DNA of 64,000 nucleotides from Bacteroidota bacterium (GTDB lineage Bacteria; Bacteroidota; Bacteroidia; UKL13-3): NCBI GenBank assembly GCA_027484685.1, contig JAIXSO010000040.1, positions 1 to 64,000 of the forward strand, read 5' to 3'. Shown piece by piece: positions 16,065 to 24,506 of this stretch (position 1 is its first letter; each line of letters starts with the position of its first letter). The notes under the pieces were generated by a model. It saw only the letters and a program-made list of their open reading frames with translations, ran no database searches and was not told where the DNA came from. The position numbers and the translations under genes were made by a program.

Positions 16065-18950
16065 ATGCATAAATTTTACTCGTTTTTAAACAAAAAATTA
16101 TTCGTTTTAGGATTTATTCTTGTTTTGAGGTTCCCCATTTGGGCTCAAAACATGACTGCTATTCCTATGATAAAGAATTATCCTAAAACCACCTACAATG
16201 GTGGTACACAAACTTGGGATATTTGTGAATCGAACAACGGCTTGGTGTTTTTTGCCAATAACGATGGCTTATTGCTGTTTGATGGGAACAAATTTTCAAA
16301 ACATCCATTGCCTAAAAATACCATTTTACGCTCCATTTACTACGATGGCAATAAAAACAGATTGTATGCAGGCGGCCAAAACGAAATTGGTTATTTTCAA
16401 ATAAATACAAATGGATCGCTCCAATTTATTTCATTGGCAAATTTATTACCTATTGGTTTTAAAGGCTTTGAAGATGTTTGGGGAATTAAAGAGTTAAATA
16501 ATAATATTTATTTCCAAACCAGCGGACAAGTGTTTATTTACGATGGACAATCAATTACAACTACCACTCCTTCAGACAATTCACTTGAAAATTTATACAA
16601 AGTTGGTAACAGGTTATTACTTACTGATGTATTAGGAAATATATTTGAAATAAAAGGCAGCAAAGTGCAAAAATTAATAAAAGAAAGCCGACTAGATATT
16701 TCTTCTATTTTACCTTATCACAATAATAAATTACTAATTACCACCTACAAAAATGGTGTTTTCATTTTAAACAATAATACCATCACCAAAGCAAATTTTA
16801 ATGACAACACACTGAAAACCAACAGAATATACAGAGCTTGTGCTTATGGAAATTTCTATATTTTAGCAAGTAATAGAGCCGGGGTTTATTTTTTAGATAG
16901 CAGCGGAAAAATATTGAACAATATTGATATAAAAGATGGATTACAAAACAACAATGTGCTATCGGTTTATAAAGATAAGAACAACAATATTTGGCTCGGA
17001 CTAGACAATGGAATTGACTTAATACGACTCAATTATCCATTTGGATACATTCAACCTGATGGGCTGCTAAAAGGCACTGGATATACTTTAGCCGAATACA
17101 ATAACAACTATTATTTTGGAACCAATAATGGCTTATACACTCGTGCTAAAGCAGATAATTCGGCAGATGCATTTCAATTAGTAACCAATACCGAGGGACA
17201 AGTTTGGTGGGTGCAGCAAATCAATGGAAAACTATTTGCCTGCCATCATGAAGGTTTGTTTGAAATAAATGGCGCTACAGCTACAAAAATAGCTGATACC
17301 CGTGGTTGTTGGAAATTAATTTCTCTTGAAAAACATCCGGGCTACTATTTAATGGGTACTTACAATGGTTTGAGCTTGTTTAAATGGGAAAATAATAGTT
17401 TGGTTTTTGTTACCAAATTAAGCCGATTTAAAGAATCTAGCAGGTTTATTGAAGAAGATGAAGCTGGAAATATTTGGGTTGGACATCCATACAAAGGAAT
17501 TTACAAAATAAAGATTAGCAATGACTTACAAAGTGTGCAACAAGTGCGTTTGTATAACAGTAAAGATGGATTGCCTATCGAAACAGAAAATTATGTTTTC
17601 ACTACCGATTTGGGTTTAAGCTTTACCACAAGCAAAGGCGTTTATAAATACAGAGCCGATTTAGATAAATTTGAATTGTTTAAAACTTTTGCTTCGCAAC
17701 TTGATACCTCAAAAGCTTACAAACGCTTATTCAATGGCAAAAACGGAAATATTTGGTTTATTAATGACCAAGAAATTGGCTATTTAAAACCTAATTATAA
17801 TGGTGTTGATTACGCATATTCGAAAGTAGTATTACCCAAATTAGATCAAAACTTAGTTGGTGGCTTTGAGTTTTTAAGCGAATGTAGCGATGGTAACCTA
17901 TTTATTGGAGTTGAAACTGGTTTTGTAAATATTAATTTGAAACAAATAAAAAAGTTTGTTCAACAGCCTCCAACAGTTTTATTGACCAATATTTCATCAT
18001 TAACTCAATTAGATTCAGTTTATTACAGGTATATTTCAAACACCGCAGAAATGTTAGATATCAATGACAGGTCAATTGAATTTGCGTTTAGTTCGCCCAA
18101 TGCTTATTTTTATAAAGATTTATCTTATTCGAGTTATTTAGAAGGTTGGGAAAAAACTTGGTCGCCATGGAAACCAACAGATTCTAGGGAATTTAGCCGC
18201 CTTTCTTACGGAGACTATGTATTTCATATAAAAGCTAAATGTATGGGCTTAGAAGGTCCAGAAACAGTTATTAAAATCCATATTCCAGCACCATGGTATT
18301 GGACCAAATTTGCCAAGTTCTTCTATATGCTAATTGCCTTATTTTTAGTACTTTTAATAGGTTTTTTCCCCCAAATGTTGGTGCGTAAAAAAGCCTCAAG
18401 AGTTATTGCAGAAAAAGACAACCATTTTAAACAACAAACCGAATTATTGCGCTTAGAAAAAGAACATCAAGAAAAAGAATTGATTGAACTAAAAAACCAA
18501 CAACTGCAACGCGAGTTAGAACACCAAGCTAAAGAGTTGGCTTCTAGCACCATGCATATAGTTCAGAAAAGTGAAAAACTGCTTTCCATTAAAGATAAAC
18601 TAAAACGAATTTCTCAAATAAGCAACGACCCTAAAATAAAACCAGAAATTAGCGAGTTGATTAAAGATATAGATAACGACACTTTAATAGATAAAGATTG
18701 GGAAAAATTTGAGTTGTATTTTAACAATATACACGAAAGTTTTACCCAAAGTTTAAAAGCCAAATTCCCAGTGCTTTCGGCCAACGACATAAAAATGTGC
18801 GCTTATTTACGCATGAATTTATCAACCAAAGAAATTGCTTCAATTTTAAATATTTCTACTCGTGGTGTTGAAATCAGTCGTTACAGATTACGCAAAAAAA
18901 TGGAACTTGATGCAGGCACAAATCTAACAGACTATCTGTCAAGACTTTAA
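16065..18950 (+). CDS. Propeller/Y_Y_Y membrane regulator with LuxR-type HTH
   Basis: A 961-residue one-component membrane regulator. A signal/anchor segment (residues 1-27) is followed by a periplasmic sensor made of two-component-regulator propeller repeats (about 35-640; for example NNIWLGLDNGID and GNIWVGHPYKGIY). Then come a Y_Y_Y (triple tyrosine) domain (about 690-745), one transmembrane helix (about 755-775), a long coiled coil (about 780-850) and a C-terminal LuxR-like HTH (LSTKEIASILNISTRGVEIS, about 920-940). It has no histidine kinase, unlike classical hybrid two-component sensors. It is divergent from the beta-glucan operon, so it probably senses a glucan oligosaccharide in the periplasm and controls that operon. 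Confidence 0.9.
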   Translation: MHKFYSFLNKKLFVLGFILVLRFPIWAQNMTAIPMIKNYPKTTYNGGTQTWDICESNNGLVFFANNDGLLLFDGNKFSKHPLPKNTILRSIYYDGNKNRLYAGGQNEIGYFQINTNGSLQFISLANLLPIGFKGFEDVWGIKELNNNIYFQTSGQVFIYDGQSITTTTPSDNSLENLYKVGNRLLLTDVLGNIFEIKGSKVQKLIKESRLDISSILPYHNNKLLITTYKNGVFILNNNTITKANFNDNTLKTNRIYRACAYGNFYILASNRAGVYFLDSSGKILNNIDIKDGLQNNNVLSVYKDKNNNIWLGLDNGIDLIRLNYPFGYIQPDGLLKGTGYTLAEYNNNYYFGTNNGLYTRAKADNSADAFQLVTNTEGQVWWVQQINGKLFACHHEGLFEINGATATKIADTRGCWKLISLEKHPGYYLMGTYNGLSLFKWENNSLVFVTKLSRFKESSRFIEEDEAGNIWVGHPYKGIYKIKISNDLQSVQQVRLYNSKDGLPIETENYVFTTDLGLSFTTSKGVYKYRADLDKFELFKTFASQLDTSKAYKRLFNGKNGNIWFINDQEIGYLKPNYNGVDYAYSKVVLPKLDQNLVGGFEFLSECSDGNLFIGVETGFVNINLKQIKKFVQQPPTVLLTNISSLTQLDSVYYRYISNTAEMLDINDRSIEFAFSSPNAYFYKDLSYSSYLEGWEKTWSPWKPTDSREFSRLSYGDYVFHIKAKCMGLEGPETVIKIHIPAPWYWTKFAKFFYMLIALFLVLLIGFFPQMLVRKKASRVIAEKDNHFKQQTELLRLEKEHQEKELIELKNQQLQRELEHQAKELASSTMHIVQKSEKLLSIKDKLKRISQISNDPKIKPEISELIKDIDNDTLIDKDWEKFELYFNNIHESFTQSLKAKFPVLSANDIKMCAYLRMNLSTKEIASILNISTRGVEISRYRLRKKMELDAGTNLTDYLSRL

Positions 18951-18962
18951 AACAAACAACTA

Positions 18963-19346
18963 TTACAATACTAACTCTTCAAATAATCGTTGAGCAGTTT
19001 TTTCTAAATCAGAACACAATCCTGGATGTGGACGTGATAGCTGAATAGCTGAACTTCTTACTGCTGTAAGCCATCTAAACCTTGAAGGTACATCTAATTC
19101 AGCAATTGGACTGCTATTTTTTATGCCATGTGCAATATTAGATAACGATTGTAAATTCAAGTTAATTTGCTCAATATCAATTTTTTCTGAAAAAACTAAT
19201 AGTTTAACTTCATTTACCGTATAATGCACTTTTATAAAATTGGCCTTTTTACAAAATAAAATAATGCCCACGTTTACAAATTCTTCACGTTCAATAACCG
19301 GCAAAACACGAATTACAGCATATTCATATATGTGATTATCTTGCAT
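18963..19346 (-). CDS. DUF3037 family protein
   Basis: A 127-residue cytoplasmic protein beginning with YEYAVIRVLPVIEREEFVNVGII, the hallmark start of DUF3037 (a Y-A-V-[IV]-R-[YV]-[VL]-P-...-R-G/E-E-[FR]-x-N-V-G-[VI] pattern). The function is unknown. Its start overlaps the end of the HipA-like kinase gene by 11 bases, so the two are translationally coupled; the same pair recurs in many bacteria. The gene is convergent with the glucan regulator. Confidence 0.8.
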   Translation of the reverse strand: MQDNHIYEYAVIRVLPVIEREEFVNVGIILFCKKANFIKVHYTVNEVKLLVFSEKIDIEQINLNLQSLSNIAHGIKNSSPIAELDVPSRFRWLTAVRSSAIQLSRPHPGLCSDLEKTAQRLFEELVL

Positions 19347-20115
19347 TTTGAGCTTCGTTTATAAAAATGTGAGAATTATTTAAACGAGTAACCAAAAACT
19401 GTAAATACATGTTTTTCAGCTCTTCAGGAGTTTTATTAGTATCGTTCCAAACCAACCATTCGGCAGGAATTAAATTTACAATTTCAGTAAGTTTATCATC
19501 TGTTAAAACCTTTTTTATTTCTTCATCTACTTGGGTTAATTCTGTGGCCTGCGGCAATAAAACATGGCTTTTAATAATGGCAAAAGGTGTTTTAGCAGCA
19601 TTTTCCCAATCGGTTCCTGAATGGTGAAAATAAAAACTTGCCCCATGATCTATCAACCATAACTCCTTATTAAACAACAACATATTAGTATTTCTAAATG
19701 TTCTATCCATATTGGTAATAAACGAATCTAGCCAAACTATTTTAGAAGCCAAGTGAGATTCAATGGTTTTAACTGCTGGATCAAAATTAATAGAACCTGA
19801 CAAAAAATGTAATGCTAAATTAAGCCCTTTGCTAGCCTTCAATAAATCTTGAATTTCTTCGTCAGCCTCGGTTTGACCAAAGGCTTCATGCAAATTAGCA
19901 AACACCAATTCTGGCACTTTTAAACCCAAGGCACGGGCAATTTCGCCACCTAATAACTCGGCTACTAACACTTTGGTGCCATGGCCAGAACCATTAAATT
20001 TGAGTACATATTTAAAATTGTCATCTGCTTCGGCCAAAGCTGGCAAAGAGCCACCTTCGCGGAGAGGCGTTATATAACGTGTAATAGTTACAGTTCTAAG
20101 AATAGGTATAGTCAT
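19336..20115 (-). CDS. HipA-family kinase (short form)
   Basis: A 259-residue HipA-like kinase. Visible are a candidate ATP-binding lysine K39 (YVLKFNGSGHG), the helix LLGGEIARALGLKVPE, the catalytic loop with D137 (TNMDRTFRNTN, with N142/N144) and the metal-binding D156 (LIDHGA). It is shorter than toxin HipA (about 440 residues): the N-subdomain and parts of the C-lobe are missing and no HipB-type antitoxin is next to it. The substrate is unknown. The motifs are intact, so I expect an active kinase acting with the coupled DUF3037 protein. Confidence 0.82.
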   Translation of the reverse strand: MTIPILRTVTITRYITPLREGGSLPALAEADDNFKYVLKFNGSGHGTKVLVAELLGGEIARALGLKVPELVFANLHEAFGQTEADEEIQDLLKASKGLNLALHFLSGSINFDPAVKTIESHLASKIVWLDSFITNMDRTFRNTNMLLFNKELWLIDHGASFYFHHSGTDWENAAKTPFAIIKSHVLLPQATELTQVDEEIKKVLTDDKLTEIVNLIPAEWLVWNDTNKTPEELKNMYLQFLVTRLNNSHIFINEAQNAR

Positions 20116-20162
20116 TAAAGATTTGGATGTATAAATCCAGTTTCAAAAGTAGTATATATTTT

Positions 20163-20192
20163 AAAAAGAAAAAGGCCGGATTGCTCCAGCCT
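20163..20192 (-). terminator. Intrinsic terminator of the CBM-repeat T9SS gene
   Basis: On the minus strand AGGCTGGA-gcaa-TCCGGCCT, one mismatch, followed by TTTTTCTTTTT. It lies about 30 bp after the stop of the gene ending at 20224. Confidence 0.8.
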
Positions 20193-20223
20193 AATTCTTA
20201 CTATTATATATAAAACTTGAAAA

Positions 20224-23196
20224 CTAGTCTCTTTGGAATTTGATAGTTTTAACAGCATTACCTGCTTCAACTTTCAATAAATAAATGCCTTGTTTTAAAG
20301 AACGAGTATCTAAGTTAATAGTTCCTGTTCCGTTGTTTTGAATATTAGTTTTGGTAATCATTACCTCTCCTAACATATTGTAAACGTAAACTTTAGCATC
20401 TTTTTCCGAAACTGTTCCTAAATCAATAAATAATGATTCAGAAGCAGGATTTGGATAAACTTTCATGCTATTTAAAACATTTTCGTTAACACCAATTACA
20501 TTACAAATAGTACAAGTATTCCAGCAATAAGCACCAACTATTTTAGCCGATGAGTCTGAAATTATAACATTTCTATTAGTAAAGTTTCCAACTGTTTTAG
20601 TACAAGGGTCAGAAGCACTAAATTGCTCTTGATCTTCCCAATTTCCGATGGTGAATTTAAAGTCGTATGAACCAGTATCTAAAGTTAAAGTAACTGCATA
20701 AATGTTTTGACCAATTGAATCCATTGGAGTACAGCTACCACACCAGCCATTAAAACTACCATTTAAAGTAACACCTTTAGATAAATCACCTACGTAATTT
20801 TTCATATTAACTTTAAAAGTAACTTTTGCTTTAGGAGCAGTGTTTTGGCAGCTTAAGCAACTTTCCCAGCATACTGTAGGTAATGTATCGTTTAATTTAG
20901 AAACAGTAATTGTTCTATTAGTAAAACCAGATTTAGTTGTAGTACAAGGTAAGCCTTCTTTCAATAATTCTTGTGACTTCCAAGCACCAATTACATATTT
21001 GAAATCGTAAGTTGAATCTTTATCTAATAAAACCGAAGCACTCCAAACATTTGTATTACCAACTTTAGTCATTGGAGTACAAGCACCACACCAGTTGTTA
21101 AATGTTCCGTTTAAGGTAACAGTATCGCCAGCAGCAGGAATATTTTTGCTCATATCTACACTGAAAGTAACATATGTTTTAGTTGGCCCACCAGTATTAC
21201 TACAAGCTGAACAATTTTCCCAACAAACCATTGGAATAGAATCGTTATTTTTTGAAGAAGTGTAAACACGGTTAGTGAAACCGCCAGTTGTTTTTGTACA
21301 TGCTGTTAATGCAGGATTTAAAGTTTCAGATGATTTCCAAGCGCCAATAACGTATTTGTATTCATACTCAGTATTAGTATCTAATTCAATAGTAGTAGTC
21401 CACATTTTAGTTCCAACAATATTTGTCATTGGAGTACAAGCACCGCACCAACCATTAAAAGTACCATTTAAGGTTATGGTATCGCCAGCATTCAAAGGCA
21501 AATTTTTAGTATCTACAGTAAATTTAACACTTACTTTACTGCTTCCTACAGGACCACCCGCAGCACCAAATTTTACATCATCAAAATAATAAGTTTTTTC
21601 ACCAGCAATTGCGCCAGTTGTGCCAAAATTACAGAAAATAGAAACTTTGTTAAATGGAGTAGCAAGGTTAAACGGATTGGTTCCTACCACTACATTAGCA
21701 AAGTTAAACTCTAATGTTTGCCATCCAACTACCGTAGTAACGGCTTCAGTTTCTGCTGTTTTAGTATTATCAGTGCTCATTTCAACTTTTAACCTTACTG
21801 GAGTACCAACAGTTGGAGACCAAAAACGTAAGTTCATTCTTTTTTCGCTAGCAGTAAAAGGAATAACTGAACTAAAACCCGGTTCTGGAGTTCCAGCAAC
21901 AGAAATAGTAGTACCGGCCCATGATTCAGCAGTATTGGTTTTAATTACTTTAGCAACTTGGTTATTTGCATCGGTTGGGTCAACTACAATAGTAGAGTTA
22001 GTTCCACCAAATGATACCAATCCATAATCAACCGTTGTTTCATTAAACGTAACAGGCAAACTCATTTGAGCTAGTGGCGGAGGGGGTGCTGCACCAAATT
22101 TTACATCATCAAAATAATAAGTTCTTTCGCCAGCAGTTGCGCCACTTGTTCCAAAATTACAGAAAATAGAAACTTTATTAAATGGAGTTGCAAGGTTAAA
22201 TGGATTGGTTCCTACCACCACATTTGCAAAATTGAACTCTAATGTTTGCCATCCTACTACAGTAGTTAATACTTCAGTTTCAGCTGTCTTCGTATTATCT
22301 GTGCTCATCTCTACTTTTAATCTAATTGGAGTACCAACTGTAGGCGACCAAAAACGTAAGTTCATTCTTTTTTCTGTTGCAGTAAAAGGAATTGCTGAAC
22401 TAAAACCAGGTTCAGGATTTCCTGCAATAGAAATAGTAGTTCCTGCCCAAACTTCGGCAGTATTGGTTTTAATAACTTTTGCTACTTGATTATTTGCATT
22501 TGTAGGGTCAACAACTATAGTAGAAGCAGTTCCACCAAAAGATACTAAACCATATTCTACTGTACTTGCATTAAAAGTAACAGGCAAGTTCATTTGAGTT
22601 AAAGGGCCGACAGGAGCAGGACCAAATTTAACATCATCAAAATAATAAGTTCTTTCGCCAGCAGTTGCGCCAGTTGTACCAAAGTTACAGAAAATAGAAA
22701 CTTTGTTAAATGGAGTAGCTAAATTAAATGGATTAGTCCCTACCACAACGTTCGTAAAATTAAACTCTAAAGTTTGCCATCCTACTACTGTTGTAACAGC
22801 TTCTGTTTCTGCTGTTTTAGTGTTGTCTGTACTCATTTCAACTTTTAATCTTATTGGAGTACCTACAGTTGGAGACCAAAACCTTACATTCATTCTTTTT
22901 TCAGTTGAAGTAAAAGGAATTGGGGAACTGAAACCAGGTTCTGGGTTGCCAGCTACAGATACAGTAGTTCCTGCCCATGATTCGGCAGTATTGGTTTTAA
23001 CAACTTTCGCAACTTGATTTGCCGAGTTGGTTGGATCAGCTACAATTGTAGAAACTGTACCACCAAACGAAACCAATCCATAATTTACATTAGAGGAATC
23101 GAAAGTAACGGGTAAATTCATTTGCGTTTGTGCGTTACTTATGTATGTAGCCGTGAGCAACATAAAAAGTAATTTAATTTGTCTAAGTGTTTTCAT
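20224..23196 (-). CDS. T9SS-secreted protein with 3+3 tandem carbohydrate-binding-type repeats
   Basis: A 990-residue exported protein with no catalytic domain. After the signal peptide (residues 1-23) come three near-identical 176-residue beta-sandwich repeats (about 24-199, 200-375, 376-550), each starting QM(N/S)LPVTF and ending TYYFDDVKFG. Three ~115-residue repeats follow (about 555-900), each with a starch-binding-like start (GDTVTLNGTFNNWCGACTPM) and six conserved cysteines (WCGAC ... CTKT ... CWENCSAC). A T9SS type A sorting domain ends the protein (VYPNPASESLF). Similar Cys-rich modules occur on flavobacterial GH16 enzymes. It is probably a surface glucan scaffold or binder, coregulated with the glucan operon through the shared 17-bp motif. 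Confidence 0.85.
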   Translation of the reverse strand: MKTLRQIKLLFMLLTATYISNAQTQMNLPVTFDSSNVNYGLVSFGGTVSTIVADPTNSANQVAKVVKTNTAESWAGTTVSVAGNPEPGFSSPIPFTSTEKRMNVRFWSPTVGTPIRLKVEMSTDNTKTAETEAVTTVVGWQTLEFNFTNVVVGTNPFNLATPFNKVSIFCNFGTTGATAGERTYYFDDVKFGPAPVGPLTQMNLPVTFNASTVEYGLVSFGGTASTIVVDPTNANNQVAKVIKTNTAEVWAGTTISIAGNPEPGFSSAIPFTATEKRMNLRFWSPTVGTPIRLKVEMSTDNTKTAETEVLTTVVGWQTLEFNFANVVVGTNPFNLATPFNKVSIFCNFGTSGATAGERTYYFDDVKFGAAPPPPLAQMSLPVTFNETTVDYGLVSFGGTNSTIVVDPTDANNQVAKVIKTNTAESWAGTTISVAGTPEPGFSSVIPFTASEKRMNLRFWSPTVGTPVRLKVEMSTDNTKTAETEAVTTVVGWQTLEFNFANVVVGTNPFNLATPFNKVSIFCNFGTTGAIAGEKTYYFDDVKFGAAGGPVGSSKVSVKFTVDTKNLPLNAGDTITLNGTFNGWCGACTPMTNIVGTKMWTTTIELDTNTEYEYKYVIGAWKSSETLNPALTACTKTTGGFTNRVYTSSKNNDSIPMVCWENCSACSNTGGPTKTYVTFSVDMSKNIPAAGDTVTLNGTFNNWCGACTPMTKVGNTNVWSASVLLDKDSTYDFKYVIGAWKSQELLKEGLPCTTTKSGFTNRTITVSKLNDTLPTVCWESCLSCQNTAPKAKVTFKVNMKNYVGDLSKGVTLNGSFNGWCGSCTPMDSIGQNIYAVTLTLDTGSYDFKFTIGNWEDQEQFSASDPCTKTVGNFTNRNVIISDSSAKIVGAYCWNTCTICNVIGVNENVLNSMKVYPNPASESLFIDLGTVSEKDAKVYVYNMLGEVMITKTNIQNNGTGTINLDTRSLKQGIYLLKVEAGNAVKTIKFQRD
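20500..21540 (-). repeat. Three tandem ~340-360-bp coding repeats (Cys-rich CBM-like)
   Basis: The block encoding NGTFN(G/N)WCGACTPM recurs around 21430-21480, 21070-21120 and 20725-20770. The copies are more diverged from each other than the 528-bp repeats that precede them in the same gene. Confidence 0.8.
21540..23127 (-). repeat. Three tandem 528-bp coding repeats
   Basis: The codon for Met of QM(N/S)LPVTF falls at 23121, 22593 and 22065, giving an exact 528-bp (176-codon) period with no indels. Synonymous differences between copies show they are not brand new, but the protein copies are nearly identical. Such arrays expand and contract by recombination and may collapse in short-read assemblies. 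Confidence 0.92.
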
Positions 23197-23590
23197 CTTT
23201 TTATATTTATTTTAAATTTGATGTTGTAAATTTACTCTTAACCAATTTACTTCCTAACATACTACCCCCTACTTAACTTTCACCACTAAAAACCACTTAA
23301 CAAAACTATACTACATTGCTACTACAAAAGCATATAAAAAATTGGTATTCAATTATATAAAAAGTTAAAAAAGTTAAAATTCAAGCCAATAAATTTTATA
23401 CTTCCAGAAACAAAACTTTTCAATTTTCAAGTTAAATTGACCTAAAACTAACCTGAAACGGCTTTTTTATTCACTTATTTCATCCTTAACAATTAAGCAA
23501 AAACATAAAAATTAGAGTTGATTTAAGAAATAATAAAAAAAATAGCTTTATTTGCCTAAATAACACTTTAAAGCAAAGCCAATACAAATT
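23197..23590. other. Intergenic region between divergent genes
   Basis: About 390 bp, A+T-rich. It holds the 17-bp candidate operator at 23310-23326 (for the minus-strand CBM-repeat gene) and the promoter of the plus-strand GGGP-synthase-like gene, which I cannot pin down. No small ORF is convincing. Confidence 0.5.
23310..23326. promoter_or_regulatory. 17-bp motif shared with 15969-15985, candidate operator
   Basis: ACTACATTGCTACTACA, 114 bp before the start of the CBM-repeat T9SS gene. It is identical to the motif 104 bp before the beta-glucan operon, in the same relative orientation and at nearly the same distance. Confidence 0.6.
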
Positions 23591-24334
23591 TTGACTATAG
23601 AAATACTAAATAATTTATTAGAAAAAAAGCAAAAAAAGCAAAAGCAGTTGGCTGTGTTAATAGACCCAGATAGTGTTGATGAAAATCAACTAATTAACCT
23701 TTGCAATTTATGTAATCAAGCCAAAGTTGACTTAATTTTAGTTGGAGGTAGCTTAATAACTAATGGATTTTGGAATAAATGTGTTTCTTTAATAAAATCT
23801 TTGACGAACATCCCTGTTTTGCTTTTTCCTGGAAATATTATGCAGGTGCATGATGAGGCAGATGCTATACTTTTTTTAAGTATGATTAGTGGGCGAAATG
23901 CAGATTTATTAATTGGTAAACATGTTTTGGCAGCTCCTGTGCTTAAAAAATCAGGAATTGAAGTTATTCCAACAGCTTATATGATTGTGGATGGAGGAAA
24001 TATTACCAGTGTAATGTACATGAGTAACACAATGCCTATTCCGCATGATAAAAACAACATTGCAGTTTGTACAGCCATGGCTGGTGAAATGTTGGGATTA
24101 AAAGTTATGTATATGGATGCTGGAAGTGGCGCTAAACAACCCATTTCATCATCAATGGTGCAGGAAGTGTCTAATTGTGTGGAAGCTCCTTTATTTGTAG
24201 GTGGAGGAATAAGAACTGCAGAACAAGCAATAATAACTGCACAAGCTGGTGCTGATGTGGTAGTAATTGGCAACGCATTTGAAAAAAACCCTCATTTAAT
24301 TTTAGAAATTGCTGACGCCATAAAAGATATTTAA
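23591..24334 (+). CDS. Geranylgeranylglyceryl-phosphate synthase family protein, TTG start
   Basis: A 247-residue TIM-barrel enzyme of the GGGPS/PcrB family, which joins sn-glycerol-1-phosphate to a polyprenyl diphosphate. Visible motifs are LAVLIDPD near the N-terminus, LILVGGSLI, PVLLFPGN, the MYMDAGSGA loop and the phosphate-binding LFVGGGIRTAEQA and VVIGNAFE. The start is TTG at 23591: an in-frame stop lies at 23561-23563, there is no ATG between, and homologues begin at this point. Bacteroidota carry such group II enzymes although they do not make archaeal membranes; the final lipid is uncertain. The gene stands alone. Confidence 0.87.
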   Translation: MTIEILNNLLEKKQKKQKQLAVLIDPDSVDENQLINLCNLCNQAKVDLILVGGSLITNGFWNKCVSLIKSLTNIPVLLFPGNIMQVHDEADAILFLSMISGRNADLLIGKHVLAAPVLKKSGIEVIPTAYMIVDGGNITSVMYMSNTMPIPHDKNNIAVCTAMAGEMLGLKVMYMDAGSGAKQPISSSMVQEVSNCVEAPLFVGGGIRTAEQAIITAQAGADVVVIGNAFEKNPHLILEIADAIKDI

Positions 24335-24444
24335 GCAATGAAATTAATTTTCAAAATACTGCTTAAATAAAACTTACATCAATTTAAATACAAATAAATG
24401 TATTAAAAACTCACATCAATTTCTTTTTTTGTGGGTAATAATCA

Positions 24445-24475
24445 TTTGGTGTTTACATTGGTAATTATATTTTTG
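24445..24475 (+). promoter_or_regulatory. Promoter of UDP-glucose dehydrogenase gene
   Basis: TTTG (24445-24448), 19 bp spacer, TATTTTTG (24468-24475): a full match to the Bacteroidota sigma-ABfr consensus TTTG-N19-TAnnTTTG. The ATG lies at 24507, leaving a leader of about 25 nt. Confidence 0.75.
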
Positions 24476-24506
24476 AACAAAATTAATTTTAAACCCCATT
24501 TAGCAT

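Noticed and set aside
4637-18950. Classical SusC/SusD polysaccharide-utilisation locus with HTCS
   Set aside because: No TonB-dependent plug/barrel, no SusD-like lipoprotein and no kinase in the regulator are encoded here.
19336-20115. HipA toxin of a HipBA toxin-antitoxin system
   Set aside because: The protein is much shorter than toxin HipA and the adjacent gene is DUF3037, not a HipB-type DNA-binding antitoxin.
21275-23017. Plus-strand frames of 94-135 codons opposite the CBM-repeat gene
   Set aside because: They are antisense shadows that recur once per 528-bp coding repeat and have no independent gene features.
20500-23127. Possible CRISPR or tandem-repeat locus
   Set aside because: The 528-bp and ~350-bp repeats are in frame inside one large gene with domain-like periodicity; there are no short spaced repeats or Cas genes.
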